Shown here: piece by piece, positions 1-13,000 of the stretch
How the letters are laid out: each line of letters starts with the position of its first letter
Position numbering within the stretch: the stretch's first letter is position 1
DNA from: Paramecium octaurelia
Lineage: Eukaryota > Ciliophora > Oligohymenophorea > Peniculida > Parameciidae
DNA length: 64,000 nt
Reading direction: 5' to 3'
Assembly: GCA_905182995.1 (NCBI GenBank)
Contig: CAJJDP010000118.1
Location: 177,062-241,061, forward strand
Notes under the pieces: model-generated
Told to the model about the DNA's origin: nothing
The model's database searches: none
The model's input: the letters and a program-made list of their open reading frames with translations, nothing else
Program-made: the position numbers and the translations under genes

Positions 1-603
1 TAAATGATAAGTTATAAGCTTATGAGGAATTGAAACAAAATAATGGTTTATTGGATACAAAATACAAAAATCTATAATAATAATATTAAGAATTATTATA
101 GAGATTAAATTAATTGGAACAAATTAATAATTAATATTAGATCTTAAAGGCAAAGAATTTGGAATTAGAAAATAACAATAAACAATATAAGATTGATTAA
201 GATAGATTAAACTCTACTTTGAATCAGAAACTTTAAGAATTGAATGAATTATAAAATCTACTTCCCTAATTAGAGGACAAGATCCATCAATTGACTCCAT
301 TTGAAGAGAAAGTATAAATCATTTTAATATTGTAGTATGCAATCGTGTAGCCCAAATATGAATAGGAGTTGAATAGATCAGATGAATTACAAAAGAAAAT
401 CAGAGATCAAGAATAACATTTACAAGAGTTAGAGAAAGTGAAGAAAATGTAAGAGTGTATAATAATAATATAGAGTACAAGACTAAACAGTCATGTTGAC
501 AGTACTCTTTGGAGAATGTGAAGGATTACGACAATAGTGTATGGACAAGGATGGCGAGATCCAGGACCTAAGATTTAATGTAGCTCAATTATCTGATTAG
601 TGA
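1..603 (+). CDS. C-terminal part of a coiled-coil protein (5' end outside window)
   Basis: The frame is open from the left edge and ends at TGA 601-603. It is rich in Gln (TAA/TAG), Asn, Leu, Lys and Glu in heptad-like order, typical of long ciliate coiled coils. Two short introns are needed to keep the frame: 312-335 (24 nt, GTATAA..TTGTAG) and 449-473 (25 nt, GTAAGA..TATAG). After the second intron the tail contains MDKDGEIQDLRF, which is calcium-loop-like (DKDGE) but too short to call an EF hand. It is separated by only 99 bases from the next start codon. No family is recognised. Another possible role is a cytoskeletal or basal-body protein, which is only inference from composition. Confidence 0.6.
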
Positions 604-702
604 TATCAAATACAATAATAAACAATATTGAACTAAAGATTAAATATTTCGAGAATTAATTAACAATTAATTATACTAGTTAATTTAAATTCAAAATAAC
701 AA

Positions 703-3144
703 ATGGCATAGAATGAAAATGAGATTTACAGAAGAATCAAATTACTAGGAGAAGGTTCTTTTGGAAAGGCATATTTGGTCGAATGCATTCAGGATGGAAC
801 TCTTTGCGTGATCAAATAAGTAGATTTAAATTAAATGAAAGAAGATGAAAGAAGAGAAACAATCAAAGAAGCAAGAATTTTAGAAGCTTTGAGACATCCT
901 AATATAGTAAAATTTAGAGAAGTCTACAAAACAAAAAAAGGTAGGTTATGCATTGTAATGGATTATGCAGATGGTGGGGATTTAAGCAATAAAATCAAAT
1001 AGACGGGATCATGTCTTTTTAGTGAAGTATAAATACTTGATTGGTTCACATAAATATGTTTAGCAATCAAACATGTTCACGATAGAAAAATTATCCACAG
1101 GGATTTAAAAACATAAAATATATTTCTGACTCAAGATGGTATTATCAAACTTGGGGATTTTGGAATTGCAAGAGTGTTGAATCACACACGAGAAAAATGC
1201 AAGACCATTGTTGGAACTCCCTATTATTTATCTCCTGAAATCATAGAAAGTAGAGATTATTCATTCAAAACTGATATTTGGTCTTTGGGAATCATCCTAT
1301 ATGAACTCTGTGCTCTCAAACCTCCATTTAATGCAGAATCCTTACATGGATTAGCCCTTAAAATTGTTAGAGGCCAATATAACACTATCCCTGATAAATT
1401 CTCTACCAATATGAGATAATTAATCTCTTCCTTACTTTAAGTTGATCCAAATAGAAGACCCAATATTCATGAAGTCTTGAAGATGTATATTCAATTATTA
1501 ATTTAGGCCTATCATAGTAAACAGAATCAGAAGTGTTCTATCTGAAAGTATAAGAAATGTTGAGTTTTCCCATACTATTTTACACAAATAAAATTTTGTT
1601 AATCATAATTTGATAGTTCCATATGATACGGAATTGAGGAGTGTATATTCATAACCAAACCTTGGCAAAATATAGCAACAATAACCATTGCAATAATTTT
1701 AATAATAATAGCCTAGCAATTATTTATTGGCATTTAATGCAAGAGGATAACCATAAAATAATTTATTAAAATAGAAATAATTATATTAATAGCATCTACC
1801 ATAAGTAAATATCTTATATATTTAATTTAGAATTATGACTATATATCTAAACCCTCCCTATAAAATTATAATCCATATATGAATTATCAAAAATATCCAT
1901 ATAATAAATAATAATAATAATAATAGCAATAATAATAACAATAGTAATAATAAATATAGCCATTATAAGTTAATAATAGACCTAATATTTCACCATTAAA
2001 TCAATAAAGAAATGAGAAATCACCTTATTATGAAGATAAATCACCATTAAGCAAATCTCCTTTTAATAAAGATTTGAGGGACAAATCTCCCTTTGAAATA
2101 TAAAGAGAATAAGTCAGATAATAAATCAAAAGAAATGAAGAAAAGTTTCAATAGCTTTAAGAAAATAAATTAAAATACTTATAACCTGATAAGTATGAAT
2201 TACCCAAGTTATCAAGGGAACCATACTCCTAACCATAAATCCAATATAAATATTAGAAGTAATAATCTGATCCTGTGTCAGTCAAAGACCCAATTAGATT
2301 GGAACCAATAAATAATAATTAAAAGATAGAATAATAATAATAATAAAAAATCGATTTGCAATAAAAGATAGAATAACAATTATAATCATAATACCCTTCA
2401 TATTCTAGAGATTAAAAGGAATAAAGAGACAGCGTATATTAAGCTCCTTAAACTGAAAGAGTATAAGTAGCACAATACATTTCTCAACCTCCTCCAACTT
2501 AATAATAAGTTGATCCAATCTAAAAAACTGAATCAGTTAAACCAAGCAAATAATAATTAAAGGAAAGTCAATTCATCTTATAAGAAATTAGAGAAATTAA
2601 AAATGATAACAAAGATGATAGAGAGAAGATGAAATAATTAATGGAAATGAAAAGATAAAGAAATAGTAACACGTAATCAGAACTCTAAGAAATTATTAAA
2701 GAAGCATCAAAGACTTCCGAGGAATAAGAAAATGAAGCATCACAATTACTGGCAGAATTAGAAGATATAGTTATAGCTGCTGAAGGTGGTGATGTTAAAC
2801 ATTCATAAGTAATCAATGTAGGTGATGGTGATTTACTTAATATACAGCAATCAGTTCGAGAAAGTGTGGATAGAGAGGATGATGATAGTTTGGAATAAAA
2901 GTCCAATGCTTCAAATGAAAATGGAGAAAGGGAAAGCTTTCAAGATGATGAAGATATTATTTGTGAAACACCAAAAGAATTGCTTTATCAATTACTCTTA
3001 AGATAAATTGGTTAGGAATAATTGACTAAAGCTTTAAATAAAATATAAAATACGTACTCCCAAGATTATCTCAATCTAATGCAAAATGGATTGGATGAAT
3101 TTTAACAATACAAAGCACTAATATTCATGTATGAATGCATGTGA
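703..3144 (+). CDS. NIMA-related (NEK) serine/threonine protein kinase
   Basis: ATG at 703 to TGA 3142-3144, 797 residues after removal of introns 1485-1506 (22 nt) and 1805-1830 (26 nt). The kinase domain occupies about residues 8-270: glycine loop GEGSFGKA, catalytic loop IHRDLKTQNIFL, DFGIARVL, and activation segment GTPYYLSPEI. Together with the N-lobe order these are typical of NEKs. In the family these kinases act in cell-cycle progression and in ciliary or basal-body control. The C-terminal 520 residues are low-complexity, with Gln/Asn runs and several Lys-Ser-Pro-type motifs (KSPF, DKSP), then an acidic stretch ending in CETPKELL. Such a tail is common in ciliate NEKs and is probably regulatory (inference). 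The catalytic residues look intact. The exact NEK subfamily cannot be set by eye. Confidence 0.92.
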
Positions 3145-3270
3145 TTTTTATATTTAATCATATTTTATATCTATATTATCATGTAAAATAATATTCATCT
3201 AATACTTATAACATTTAGTATTCGAAAACATTTTTTGACTTGAAGTCTTCAAAGATTCGACTTTCATACA

Positions 3271-6200
3271 TCATAGTTCCACAAAACACCTATAATTATA
3301 AATCTTATGAATTACTTCACTCATGTCTAAAATTTGTTAATCTCTGTTTTCGAATTAATAAATGCCTTTCTTTTCCTTTAATTTTTCAGTAATGCTTGTC
3401 AATAATTTGATTTTTCCAAAAATAATTAAAATTGGAATTGTATACTCAAATAGGAATTTAACATAGTTCTCAAACCTAGGAGAATCCAACTATAAGATAT
3501 AAAGTCCTAAATTTATATAATCTTGTTGATCAATCAATTTTTACAAATGAATTTCCTCATCAATTATTAAGAAATTTTCTAAATAAAATAAAGTGTTTTG
3601 CATTTTTGATATTTATTCTTTATACTTTTCAAATTCGCTTACAGTGAATAATTTTTGAAATTATTGTAAGATTTACATTATAAAGTAGCTGCTTTCTTTG
3701 TTCTCTATCAAAAATGTTAATTTGTTTGTGATGATTCTTTTGTGTATTTTTACATTCGCTTTATCCTGATTATAAATTAGTATTTCTAAAAATAAAGACA
3801 TTTAATTATGGTTTTTATTTAAATAAGTATAGATCTTCTCTAAAGGTCGATTGAATTATGAAGATAAAAAGTACATGAGAGAAGCTAATTCAGTAGATTA
3901 TATTTCAATCTCCTCCAAAAAATTTAGCAACCCTAACCACCATTCTTATGAATATTGGATGGCATTTTGCTGGACTTTCCATTTCAATATCATACTAATC
4001 CAATCATCTGCTTAAAATGGTAAATCAATCACTTTTGAGGGTTGAGCAGATAAAAATGATAACATTTATTATTGTTTTTAAGTTTAATTCAATACATCTC
4101 TATTTTTTATTTCTTTGATTACTTTTTCTGTATATGAAATTTCAGTTTCGCCCTTGAATCTAGAGGCTAAAATCGATTCTAAATATAAAATTAAGCTTAA
4201 CCCTTATTAAAATTAGTTCGGCCTTTAATATTAATCTAAATCTGAGAAATCATATTGCTCAGGATATAATTCCAAAAATTGGATATAATCTTATAGTTGT
4301 ATAAGTGAATTGCCAAATAAAATATTAAAAAACTGCAATCTCTATCCGAGTAATTTCTTTTCATTTGGTGATAAATTAGATCTATTATCATTTCTTAATG
4401 CAAATAAACATTTCAACAGTTTAATACAATATTAATTTTGAATAGGAATTTCCTTTTAAATTTCTAAGTCTTGCATGAAATACTGACAAATCTGATAGTC
4501 AATTTCATTCATTTCTTTATTACTTACACAAATCTAAAAGTCTTAGACTAATTCTATATTTTATTTTTTTGTTTGATTTATTTTTGATATTTTTTAATTT
4601 GTAGATTACTTTGTCAAGCTACAAATATCATTTACTTGTTGTAAGAACAAGTAGTGATTCTCTGCAAAGTCTTTTTGTCTAATATAATTTTGATTCTCAT
4701 TGCTATCAATATATTCCTATGATGATTAATTATTATTATTTTCACTTTAAATTGATTATTATTATTATTATTTTTATTCTTCATTATCATCATGTACAAA
4801 TGTATAGATGGAGAAGTGATTAACTCTAACAACAAATTATTACTTTATTTGATTTATTTCCACTAATTCAATATTTTACTCTTGACATTTTTATTAAAGA
4901 AATTTATGTTCCTTCTCATAATTCTCTTAATTTATTTCCACTGGAACCTTTAAAGTAATTAAACACGATTTATTTAGTTTCTTATTCACTTTTGGCTTGA
5001 GGTATTCATGAATTTGATCTAGATCATATACTTCAACTTTTGAATCTTGTATATCAACAATTCTATCCAAATTTAAATATAATAAATTTGTTGGGGAATC
5101 CCATCTCAAAGAACCATATTCATTAAAAATGGTAAAATCTTCAACATGTTTTAATTGATTTATGGTTAGTTGACTTATATCAGGTAGGGTGTAATATCCA
5201 ATTTTTGTTAAGATGGGTCTGTAAGTTTATAGTATTCGAAACGATAATGTTTGATGATTTTCATGATTATTGTTTTCATCAATTATAAACTCACTTTTTG
5301 CAAAATAAGCAGCTTTGTCATTTTTAAAGACTTGCATTTAATCAATTTTTAGAAGGATTTATTCTTTAAAATCCTTTTTTGATTTGATATCCTTAAATTC
5401 TTCATTAAATTTGATAAAATTTTCACTTTCTTCGAAATAAATTTCAATAATATATTCTTTTTTAGTTTTTGTTGGCTTTGATGAAATTCTGCTGGCATTA
5501 TTACCACAATTAACTTCTGATTATTGCATACTAATTCTGGAATTTTTTTGACTGTTGGATATATTTATATTATTAGAAGAATGCATCGTTCTGAAAAGAG
5601 TCTGAGAATCGTTTTTCTTTTTAGGCAATAAATTGATTTCTTATTATTTTTTTTATCTTTCAATTCGTTTTTTTTGTTCAAGTTAGTTGATCAGGTTTTC
5701 TTATTCTAAATATTTTTCTTCTTCTAATTTGTACAATTTCTCCATTTCTTAAATAGAGTTGTTTAAAGTGGTTGTGAAAGTATTTATCATGTCTACTGAT
5801 TATTTAATAAATTAAATAGGATTCATTTAATTTTAATATTAAATCATTTGTATATCATTAGGTAACATATTCATGTTATTCATGTTTTAGAATAGTTGAA
5901 ATTGTTATGAAGTCATTTGTAAAGGAATCATTTGCTATTGTTATTAAATTTATGATTATTATTATTATTATTATTAAAATATTTATTATAATTATGAAGT
6001 TTATTGTTATTATGAAAAAAATGGTGACTATAGGTTATTGTTCATCTATTATTATTATTAGGGTTAAGCAAATATCGAGTTAACTGATTGGCAATTATTA
6101 AATTAAATTGCATCATTATTTGAATTTGATTATTATTGGTTCGGAATTTAAATTTGTAATTAAGGTTTGTTTTATTAAAAAATATTCCCTATTTATTATT

Positions 6201-7003
6201 ATTACTATTATTACAACCAAGGCAGATTCTAATCTTTTTTCTAGTAGTTATTTTATTCGGATTGAGTCTTGTGATTATTAAACACATTTTGGTTGAATAT
6301 ATTTGATTATTATTAATCCTGTCTAGAATTTGAAAATATATTGGTTTAGTTTGTATTGTTATTATTTATTGGAACAGTGTTGAATATGTTTCCAAATTAC
6401 TTTTATTATTATTACTAATTATTTGAGTTGTTTATGGAACTGAAAAAATTATTTTATTGTCTATTATCAGTCATAGTGGAGGTCGCTGTGCTAAAAATAT
6501 TTTGTTATTGTTGAGAGTGACTATTTGATTCCCATATTGAAGTACCAGATTTGGATATTTGAAAAATTGGTATATTGAGAGCTAAAGTAGAATTTAGATT
6601 TACCTTTGCCAGCCACTTTAGAAATTAAAGTTGGATTGAACTGTTTTTAATGAATTGCATTTTAAATAGTGGTTATATGATAATCTTCGATTTATTATGC
6701 TCGAATCAAGTAATAATCTTCTAATCTAATCATTAACATTGTCTAGAATGATAAATCAATATTACCATTTTATCATATTAAGGCTGGAAGATAATAGAGG
6801 TAGACAATACATTTTTGTCATCGACCACTTAAATTTTGATTTGTTCAAACTTGGCTCTATATGAACCTTGGACATCCCGTTTTTTTTATGTTCTTGATAT
6901 AAGTATATATAAAATACTAAGGAATGGTCCATGAATTAGAATTAGATTGGTTTGTTTAAAAAATATTGGGATTGCCATTTCTTTGAAAGAGCGTGTTTGA
7001 CAT
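3271..7003 (-). CDS. Nup98-Nup96-like nucleoporin with NIF-type repeats and autoproteolytic domain
   Basis: Reverse-strand ATG at 7001-7003, TGA at 3271-3273, 1220 residues after introns 6893-6917, 6743-6765 and 6582-6603. The N-terminus starts MSNTLFQRNGNPNIF and has an IRLEDY segment like the conserved patch after the Nup98 GLEBS motif. Residues of about 130-400 are Gln/Asn-rich with repeats NIFS, GNIFN, TNIFS, SNIFN, GNIFQ and almost no FG. Around residues 570-708 lies the Nup98 autopeptidase domain: GYYTLPDISQL, then IVDIQDSKVEVYDLD, and the cleavage motif HFS at about 706-708, followed by IYTF. Some 512 residues follow the HFS, as in Nup98-Nup96 polyproteins, where the C-terminal product is the scaffold nucleoporin Nup96. 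That part is helical and Gln-rich, and its identity as Nup96 is inferred from position. Convergent with the NEK gene, 126 bases apart. Confidence 0.88.
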
Positions 7004-7115
7004 TATTTACTTTAAAAATTATTTTACTTTTTATTATTAAATGCTCAAGTAAAATATTGAGCAACAAAAGTGAATATAATTCTAGAAAAATTAATTATTA
7101 TAATTTATTGATAGA

Positions 7116-7700
7116 TCAATGTGAGGATTAGGATAAATTCTCATCCAAAGAAGATTTTCTTTTTCTTCCTTTCTTGTTGATATCATTAATATTGAGCTTC
7201 TTGAAATTTTCTTCCTTTCTTTTCTATTTAACTTATTCATTTTTCTTCTTTTTCTCTTATTTCATTTACTAAAAGCTCGATTCAAAATTTCGAATTTCCA
7301 ACTTATTGTTCTTCTTATAAGTGTGGATTTTGTTCTAACTCTCATCGAAAGAGACCTTCCTTTGTAAACCTTCACTTGCAATGGAATTTGATCTAGATGT
7401 TATAGAAATTTCGTCAAAATCTTATTAACTTTAAGTGGTCTTTAATTTTAATGATTCGCCCATGCCAGCACAAGAATCCTCATTGCTTAATGAAAGTTGT
7501 TCGTCCATTAAAGCAGCTACCTTTCTTGGCCGAATTGGCGAATCTATATCTTTTATTTGTTCTTGAATTATTTCTTATTAAGGCTGCGAAGGAATCTTTC
7601 TTCTTGAATTTAGGTGTTAAATAACAACCAAAATCAAGGAAATCAAAACCCATAAGATTGTTTGTATTGTTAATTTAATATTAACAGTACCTTCACTCAT
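7116..7700 (-). CDS. small protein with one N-terminal membrane segment
   Basis: Reverse-strand ATG at 7698-7700 to TGA at 7116-7118, a single 194-residue exon. The start MSEGTVNIKLTIQ is followed at once by one hydrophobic helix (ILWVLISLILVVI, about residues 15-27). After it come a proline/charged linker, a Ser-rich stretch (SITSRSNSIASEG) and a Lys-rich C-terminus (KKKKNEQVKQKRKEE.., NKKGRKRKSS). The layout suggests a tail-in-cytosol single-span protein, possibly of the ER or a secretory membrane. It lies 112 bases upstream of the nucleoporin gene on the same strand. I do not recognise a family. The Lys/Arg-rich tail could be a nuclear localisation or microtubule-binding segment. Confidence 0.7.
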
Positions 7701-7920
7701 ATCGAATTTTGAACTAAACCTAGTAAATAGATGATCAATTCATACAATAATGGTAATAGGACTCCTATCGTCAAAATTACAGAATGCTATTTTTCCATGC
7801 GATTTTTATTAATATCAATAATATATGAGCAGACGGAAAACTAATAAGTAGATGAAATCTAATCGAAAGAATTGATGTATGCAGTAATCATATAAATCAT
7901 ATTCTCAGCCCGTCATTTAG

Positions 7921-9974
7921 ATGTATACAGAGAATCAAAATATGACAGAAATATAAGTGGATTCTATAACAGGAGTAATGCAAAATATAGAAATACTTAA
8001 ATCATGGTGTCCAGAAACAAGCACACTATTAGAATTCACAAGGTTAATATCATAAAATTTGTAATATGAGAGATTTCAAAAAAAAAATGCTGTATTTGAG
8101 ATAGGTACCTTTATTACATATTCTAGGAGATCAAGGAGACAAATTCTATATAATTCTCACAGGAAAAGTTGCGGTATACATTAAAAGATAACCGCAATAA
8201 ATTGAAACAGAAGAATAAGAGATCTAAACTAAAATTGAATAGTATTTAGATAAAATGCAACTCAGTTCGATTTCAGAAATTGAACCTCCATCAAGATTCT
8301 CGTTTTATGAAAAATTAATTAAAAAATAAACAAAACCTCATAAGCAAATTGAATCTGAATTGCTCTTACTAAATACAGGTAATTTTGATATATATTTTAC
8401 AAATTACGGAATTTGTAAATTCTAATAGATCTCTTAACTACATTCTGGACAATACTTTGGCGATATGGCCTTAACTACTGATAAGCCTAGAGCTGCCAGC
8501 ATTATAACTATTTCTGATCTCTAAGTGCTCACTCTTAATAAATCTAATTTCAAAGTATACTCTCTATTATCATTTAGAAAATATTTGAAAAATAAATCAA
8601 ATCTTCATAAGAGAAGATTGAATATTTTTTGAAAATGTTTCCTACTATGACTAAATTTAAAATCAGCAAATTGATTATGTATTTTTCATCATACAAATAT
8701 TCACAAAATTCAAGGATTTGGAAATAAAATGATATTGTAGATGCGTTCTTCTTACTTAAAGAAGGAGAAATCTAGTTATAAAAAAAAATGATTTTCATCC
8801 TTTTCTGAAACAAGAGCAGAATTAATTACCAATTGAACCTAAGAAAAAAAAAATTGTATAAATTGATATAGTCACCGTAAAATTGAAATTCTAATAATTA
8901 GTTAGCAAATTTAACTGATGGCTGCTTTATTGGGGAAACTGATATTTATCTCTAGAATGAAAGAAGAGATTACACAGTCAAAACAATTACTCCCTGCAAC
9001 ACATATGTCTAAATCATGATAATTATTTGATAGTTAAAAGATAATTTCCAGAATTTATTAACCCTTTATTATTGCTTTCGTAAAAAATGCCAATTTATAT
9101 AAGAAAATATTGGAGGAAATAATATAAACCAAAATTTTGAATCTTAATTTACATAAGAGAGAAAAATGCAATATTGTTGAGAGAAGATACCTAAATGATA
9201 TTGAAATAAATTAATAACCGAAATTAGTTAAATCGCATCAAATATCCTCTCCTATATTAAGATCTTCAATTCATCCAAATATAACCAAAAAATAAATGGT
9301 TGAATAGAATCAATCAATTGCTTTATTACAATCCAAAAGTGATAAAGCGTCAATTAAATAAGAAGAATTCAATTTGTTGAAAATGGCTGGTGATAATTTT
9401 TAAAATGCTTGTTAATCCGAGTTGAAAAGTAGTTTGAATAATTTCAACCAACAAAACGAAAGTAAGTTATATTTGCTATTATTAGAGGAAAGTCTCCTTT
9501 ATTAGTAAGCATCAAAAAGATAGTAAAGATCTACTGGATTAAATTAAACGTACTTTCATACCAAAAGAAATTAATAATCAATAAGAGGAACTTGAACATC
9601 AATAAAATAGCTTACCTTTTCTTACTACGAGTAAAAGATAATTCCGTATTATAAGTCCTTAAATCTAATAGAAAATGGAAATATTAAAATAATGCTTAAG
9701 TAATCCTATGAGTTCTCAATCCAAATCAGTTTCTTCGAGCGTAGATTAATTTTATAAAATCAAAGCATAATAAGGTTTTGTATTATGTGATTCTCTTCAT
9801 CCAATTCTAGATCGTTGTAGCACTCGATCAAGATTTGATAAACTAGTTACAAATGTTAAAATTACTGCAAGAAACCAAAAACCAGTTACATAAGCTTGGA
9901 ATTCATAAAAAATATCAATGGATATCATAGATTCAAATTTTTTTAGTTCTTAACCTACAGTACTATACATATGA
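7921..9974 (+). CDS. cyclic-nucleotide-binding domain protein, reading frame broken
   Basis: ATG at 7921. After a 22-nt intron (8105-8126) a clear cNMP-binding domain follows: EIGDQGDKFYIILTGKVAV at the first strands and QYFGDMALTTDKPRAASI at the phosphate-binding cassette (G-[DE]-A-x(5)-R-A form). A second, weaker domain contains DAFFLLKEGEIQL and GCFIGETDIYLQNERRDYTV. The family binds cAMP/cGMP, for example in kinase regulatory subunits. The frame shifts by one base in an A9 run near 8780, again near 9025, and once more near 9470, where introns did not explain the shift. The last open part (LDQIKRTFIPKEINN..) ends at TGA 9972-9974. It may be a pseudogene or contain sequencing errors. Low-complexity Ser/Asn-rich C-terminus. 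Confidence 0.7.
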
Positions 9975-10099
9975 TCTATTTTTGAAAACAGCAATAATAA
10001 TAAAATGAATATAATCAATTAAACCAATCATTTATTTAATCAAACTGAGATTGCTCCTTGATAGATTAGTTGTTATTTTATTATGTTTGGATGATTTCT

Positions 10100-13000
10100 T
10101 CAAGAAGCCTTGCTTTAAAATAAATTAATACCTTTTTTCATCTAACAACTATTAAATCATTTAATTTTATATTTCGACTTCTTTTTATAAATCCAAAATT
10201 TCGTACTATTATTTTTGAATCATATCGTTATTATTCTCTTTATTTTTATGATCAGCTCCTTGACTATTCAAAGATTAATTTATTTATTATCCTTTTAATC
10301 TATTCACTTCTTCTTTTAGATCTAAAATCTCTTGTTCTTTTTATTTTAATTCCTGTTAAGTCAGAATCATTTTATCACAGTTCTCTTTCACTATTTTTTG
10401 CAAATTCAATTTCTCAAGTATTTATTCCTCATCATTTGATTCAACAGAAACATCATTTTCATCTAGATCTGCAAACTATTCAAATTTCACTATATTTTAA
10501 CTTCTCTTAGAACCATTACTAATTACAGATTTATTCATTCGTAATTCTACTTTTTAATATATATTTTTCAGTTCTTCCTATAATTTCAAAATCTCCTCAT
10601 CTTTTTATTCTATCAATTCTTTATTTGCTACCTATTCTTCACTTTATTCTTTGATAGTTCGTAGTATTTTTAGATTATTTTCTTATTCCTAAAATTCTAT
10701 TTATAATTTTTCAATTTAATTTTAGAGACTTTAAATAATCTTTTATTAATTTGATATCTTCTATTAATAATGATTAATATCTTTTGAAGATTGGTCCAAT
10801 CTTTACAATACCTATTTTTACTCGAAGATTTCACTCTCCAATTTAGTTATTTTTTCTTATGACCTATTCCAACTATTCTCTATTAAGAATTTCTGTTGAT
10901 TGATTTCATTAATCAATATATCTTTCTCTTCTAGACTCTCATTCAATTATTTTATTTATTACTATAATAAATGGAGCTACTATGATAAAATAGAAATCTA
11001 CTCTTCCGAATAGTTTGTTTCAGGTAATTATACAGTTCCTATTTATTGTCCTCTTGGAGATTATTGAACGTCGAATAGATCCATAAAATCCTAATTAGGC
11101 TATGAAGAACTCTTATTTTCGGATATGCTTGATAACTATTTCATTAATTACTGAGATTTAAGCTATTCATCAAGTAATTATTATTAGATCTATTCCAAAT
11201 TTTTTAAAGTCTCTTGTAACCTATCGCTGAGATGTTTTTAGTTATTTAAATTTTCTTTTGCTTCATTTTCATTCTATTAAATTTTTAATTAACATTATTC
11301 TAATTCTTAATTATAAGCATTTGATTATAACTTTAATTATTCCTATAACTCTTAGTTTTCATATTCTAAATGACTGGTTTGATTTTAATATTCCTTTATA
11401 ACTTAAACATACCCATTTTATCGGTCATTTGATTGATTTACTTTTAATTCTGCTTTCTCCTTTTCAAGATTGTGAAGCTGTTAAGTTAACATTTATATTT
11501 GTAATTTAAATTGACAGATCTCAACATCCTTTTGTTTTGAATCAATTGAATACTTCTTTGATTCCTCAACTAATTATTAATTTCGATCCATCTCTTCCTC
11601 AAATTTTTATTCCAACTCTAGAACTCTTACTCTTAACTTTTCATTTATCTAAAGGGCTTAATTTAGATTCTGGTCAGATTAATTCTACTTTTTCGAGAGC
11701 ATATTATATTGATTTTTCCATTCATCAGCTTATTACTCTTATTGATCTAAGTTATTCTAAGTTAATTCCTCCATTTGCGTTAGTAACTCTGAATTATTCT
11801 TTTATTATAGATCTAATTGTTATTCTAATTATGTTTTTTATAATTGATATAATGTTATATCATTTTATAGGCTAGAAATTTAAGTTTTGAGTTATTGTTA
11901 ATTTACATGCTCTTATTTAATTTACCTTTATAATTCACAATTTTCTATTTATCTTGTTTTAATTTCAGATTGTTCATCTTCATTCTTATTATCTTTTGGC
12001 TATACTTATTGTTTATTTGAAGAAATGCATTAATTATTTTATTTTAATTCAACAATTTATTATTCTAATACCTTCTTTTCAGACGCATTTTTGTTAATCA
12101 TATTTTCATATGATTAATTCTACTAAATTAAATTTTGGATGGTTTAATTCTATTTATTAATTTTAAGTTAAAATTATTAGATTTAATCTACCTAATCTTT
12201 AAATTTATTGGATTCATTTTGATATTATTTTAGGAAATTTTCAAGTTCTTATTTTTACTTGTCTAAAATATTATGATTTTCTTATAATTTATTAAATTTT
12301 GTTTCATTAATTTTTAGTTTTTCAGATAATGCATAATTTTATTATTGCCATTCATTGTTTAATGAAGTAAGTTAGATTTAATGATTTTCATTTTATAATT
12401 ATTGTTGTTTCATTAATTCCATGTTTTAATTTAGTTGATCCTCGAATTAGGTCTGAAAGTATTGTTTTTCCTTTTATAATTTTGATATTTCAAACTGTTA
12501 TTTTTCAAAATCATTTAAGAGACTATTACAATTTTATTTCAGTACTACTATTTAATCATTTAGATTAACTTAAATCTTTAGACCTTCTTATAATTTATTT
12601 GTTAATTATGATATTTCTTCTTATTTTTGCATCTAAAAATAAGGATAATTTTACTTGAAGAACTTTTGATTGATTTAAGTCATTTAATTCAGATATCAGT
12701 TGCTCTTTTCTTTAATTCTCATCCAATAGTACACTTAGTTCTTACTCTAACTTCTAAATCCTTTTTTAGAATTCCTTTTTCAGTTATGCTTCTTACTCAA
12801 CTGCAATTTCCTTCTCTTATTCAAGATTATTGATAATAGTTTAGTGATGTTTCTTGAATTCATTAATTTATTCTTCAAGCTAATAAGTAATTTGATCGGG
12901 AGATTTCTGAAGAAAGAGTTTCAATTAAACTTCTTAAGATTTTAGCTGATTAAGGAGGTTATTATTTGTTACTTATAATTCATTTATTATGCATTTATGA

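Noticed and set aside
541..603. EF-hand in the first protein (DKDGE)
   Set aside because: Only the loop start is present. The flanking helices and the rest of the 12-residue loop do not fit.
4733..4780. TTA/ATT trinucleotide runs, here and at 5940-6060 and 6190-6215, as microsatellites of independent interest
   Set aside because: They encode poly-Gln and poly-Asn within the nucleoporin frame. Ordinary for ciliate coding DNA.
11537..12833. Plus-strand frames of 68-112 codons rich in Leu/Ile/Phe
   Set aside because: They lie antisense to the long minus-strand coiled-coil gene. Their composition is the complement of Gln/Lys/Glu/Asn codons, so they are shadows.
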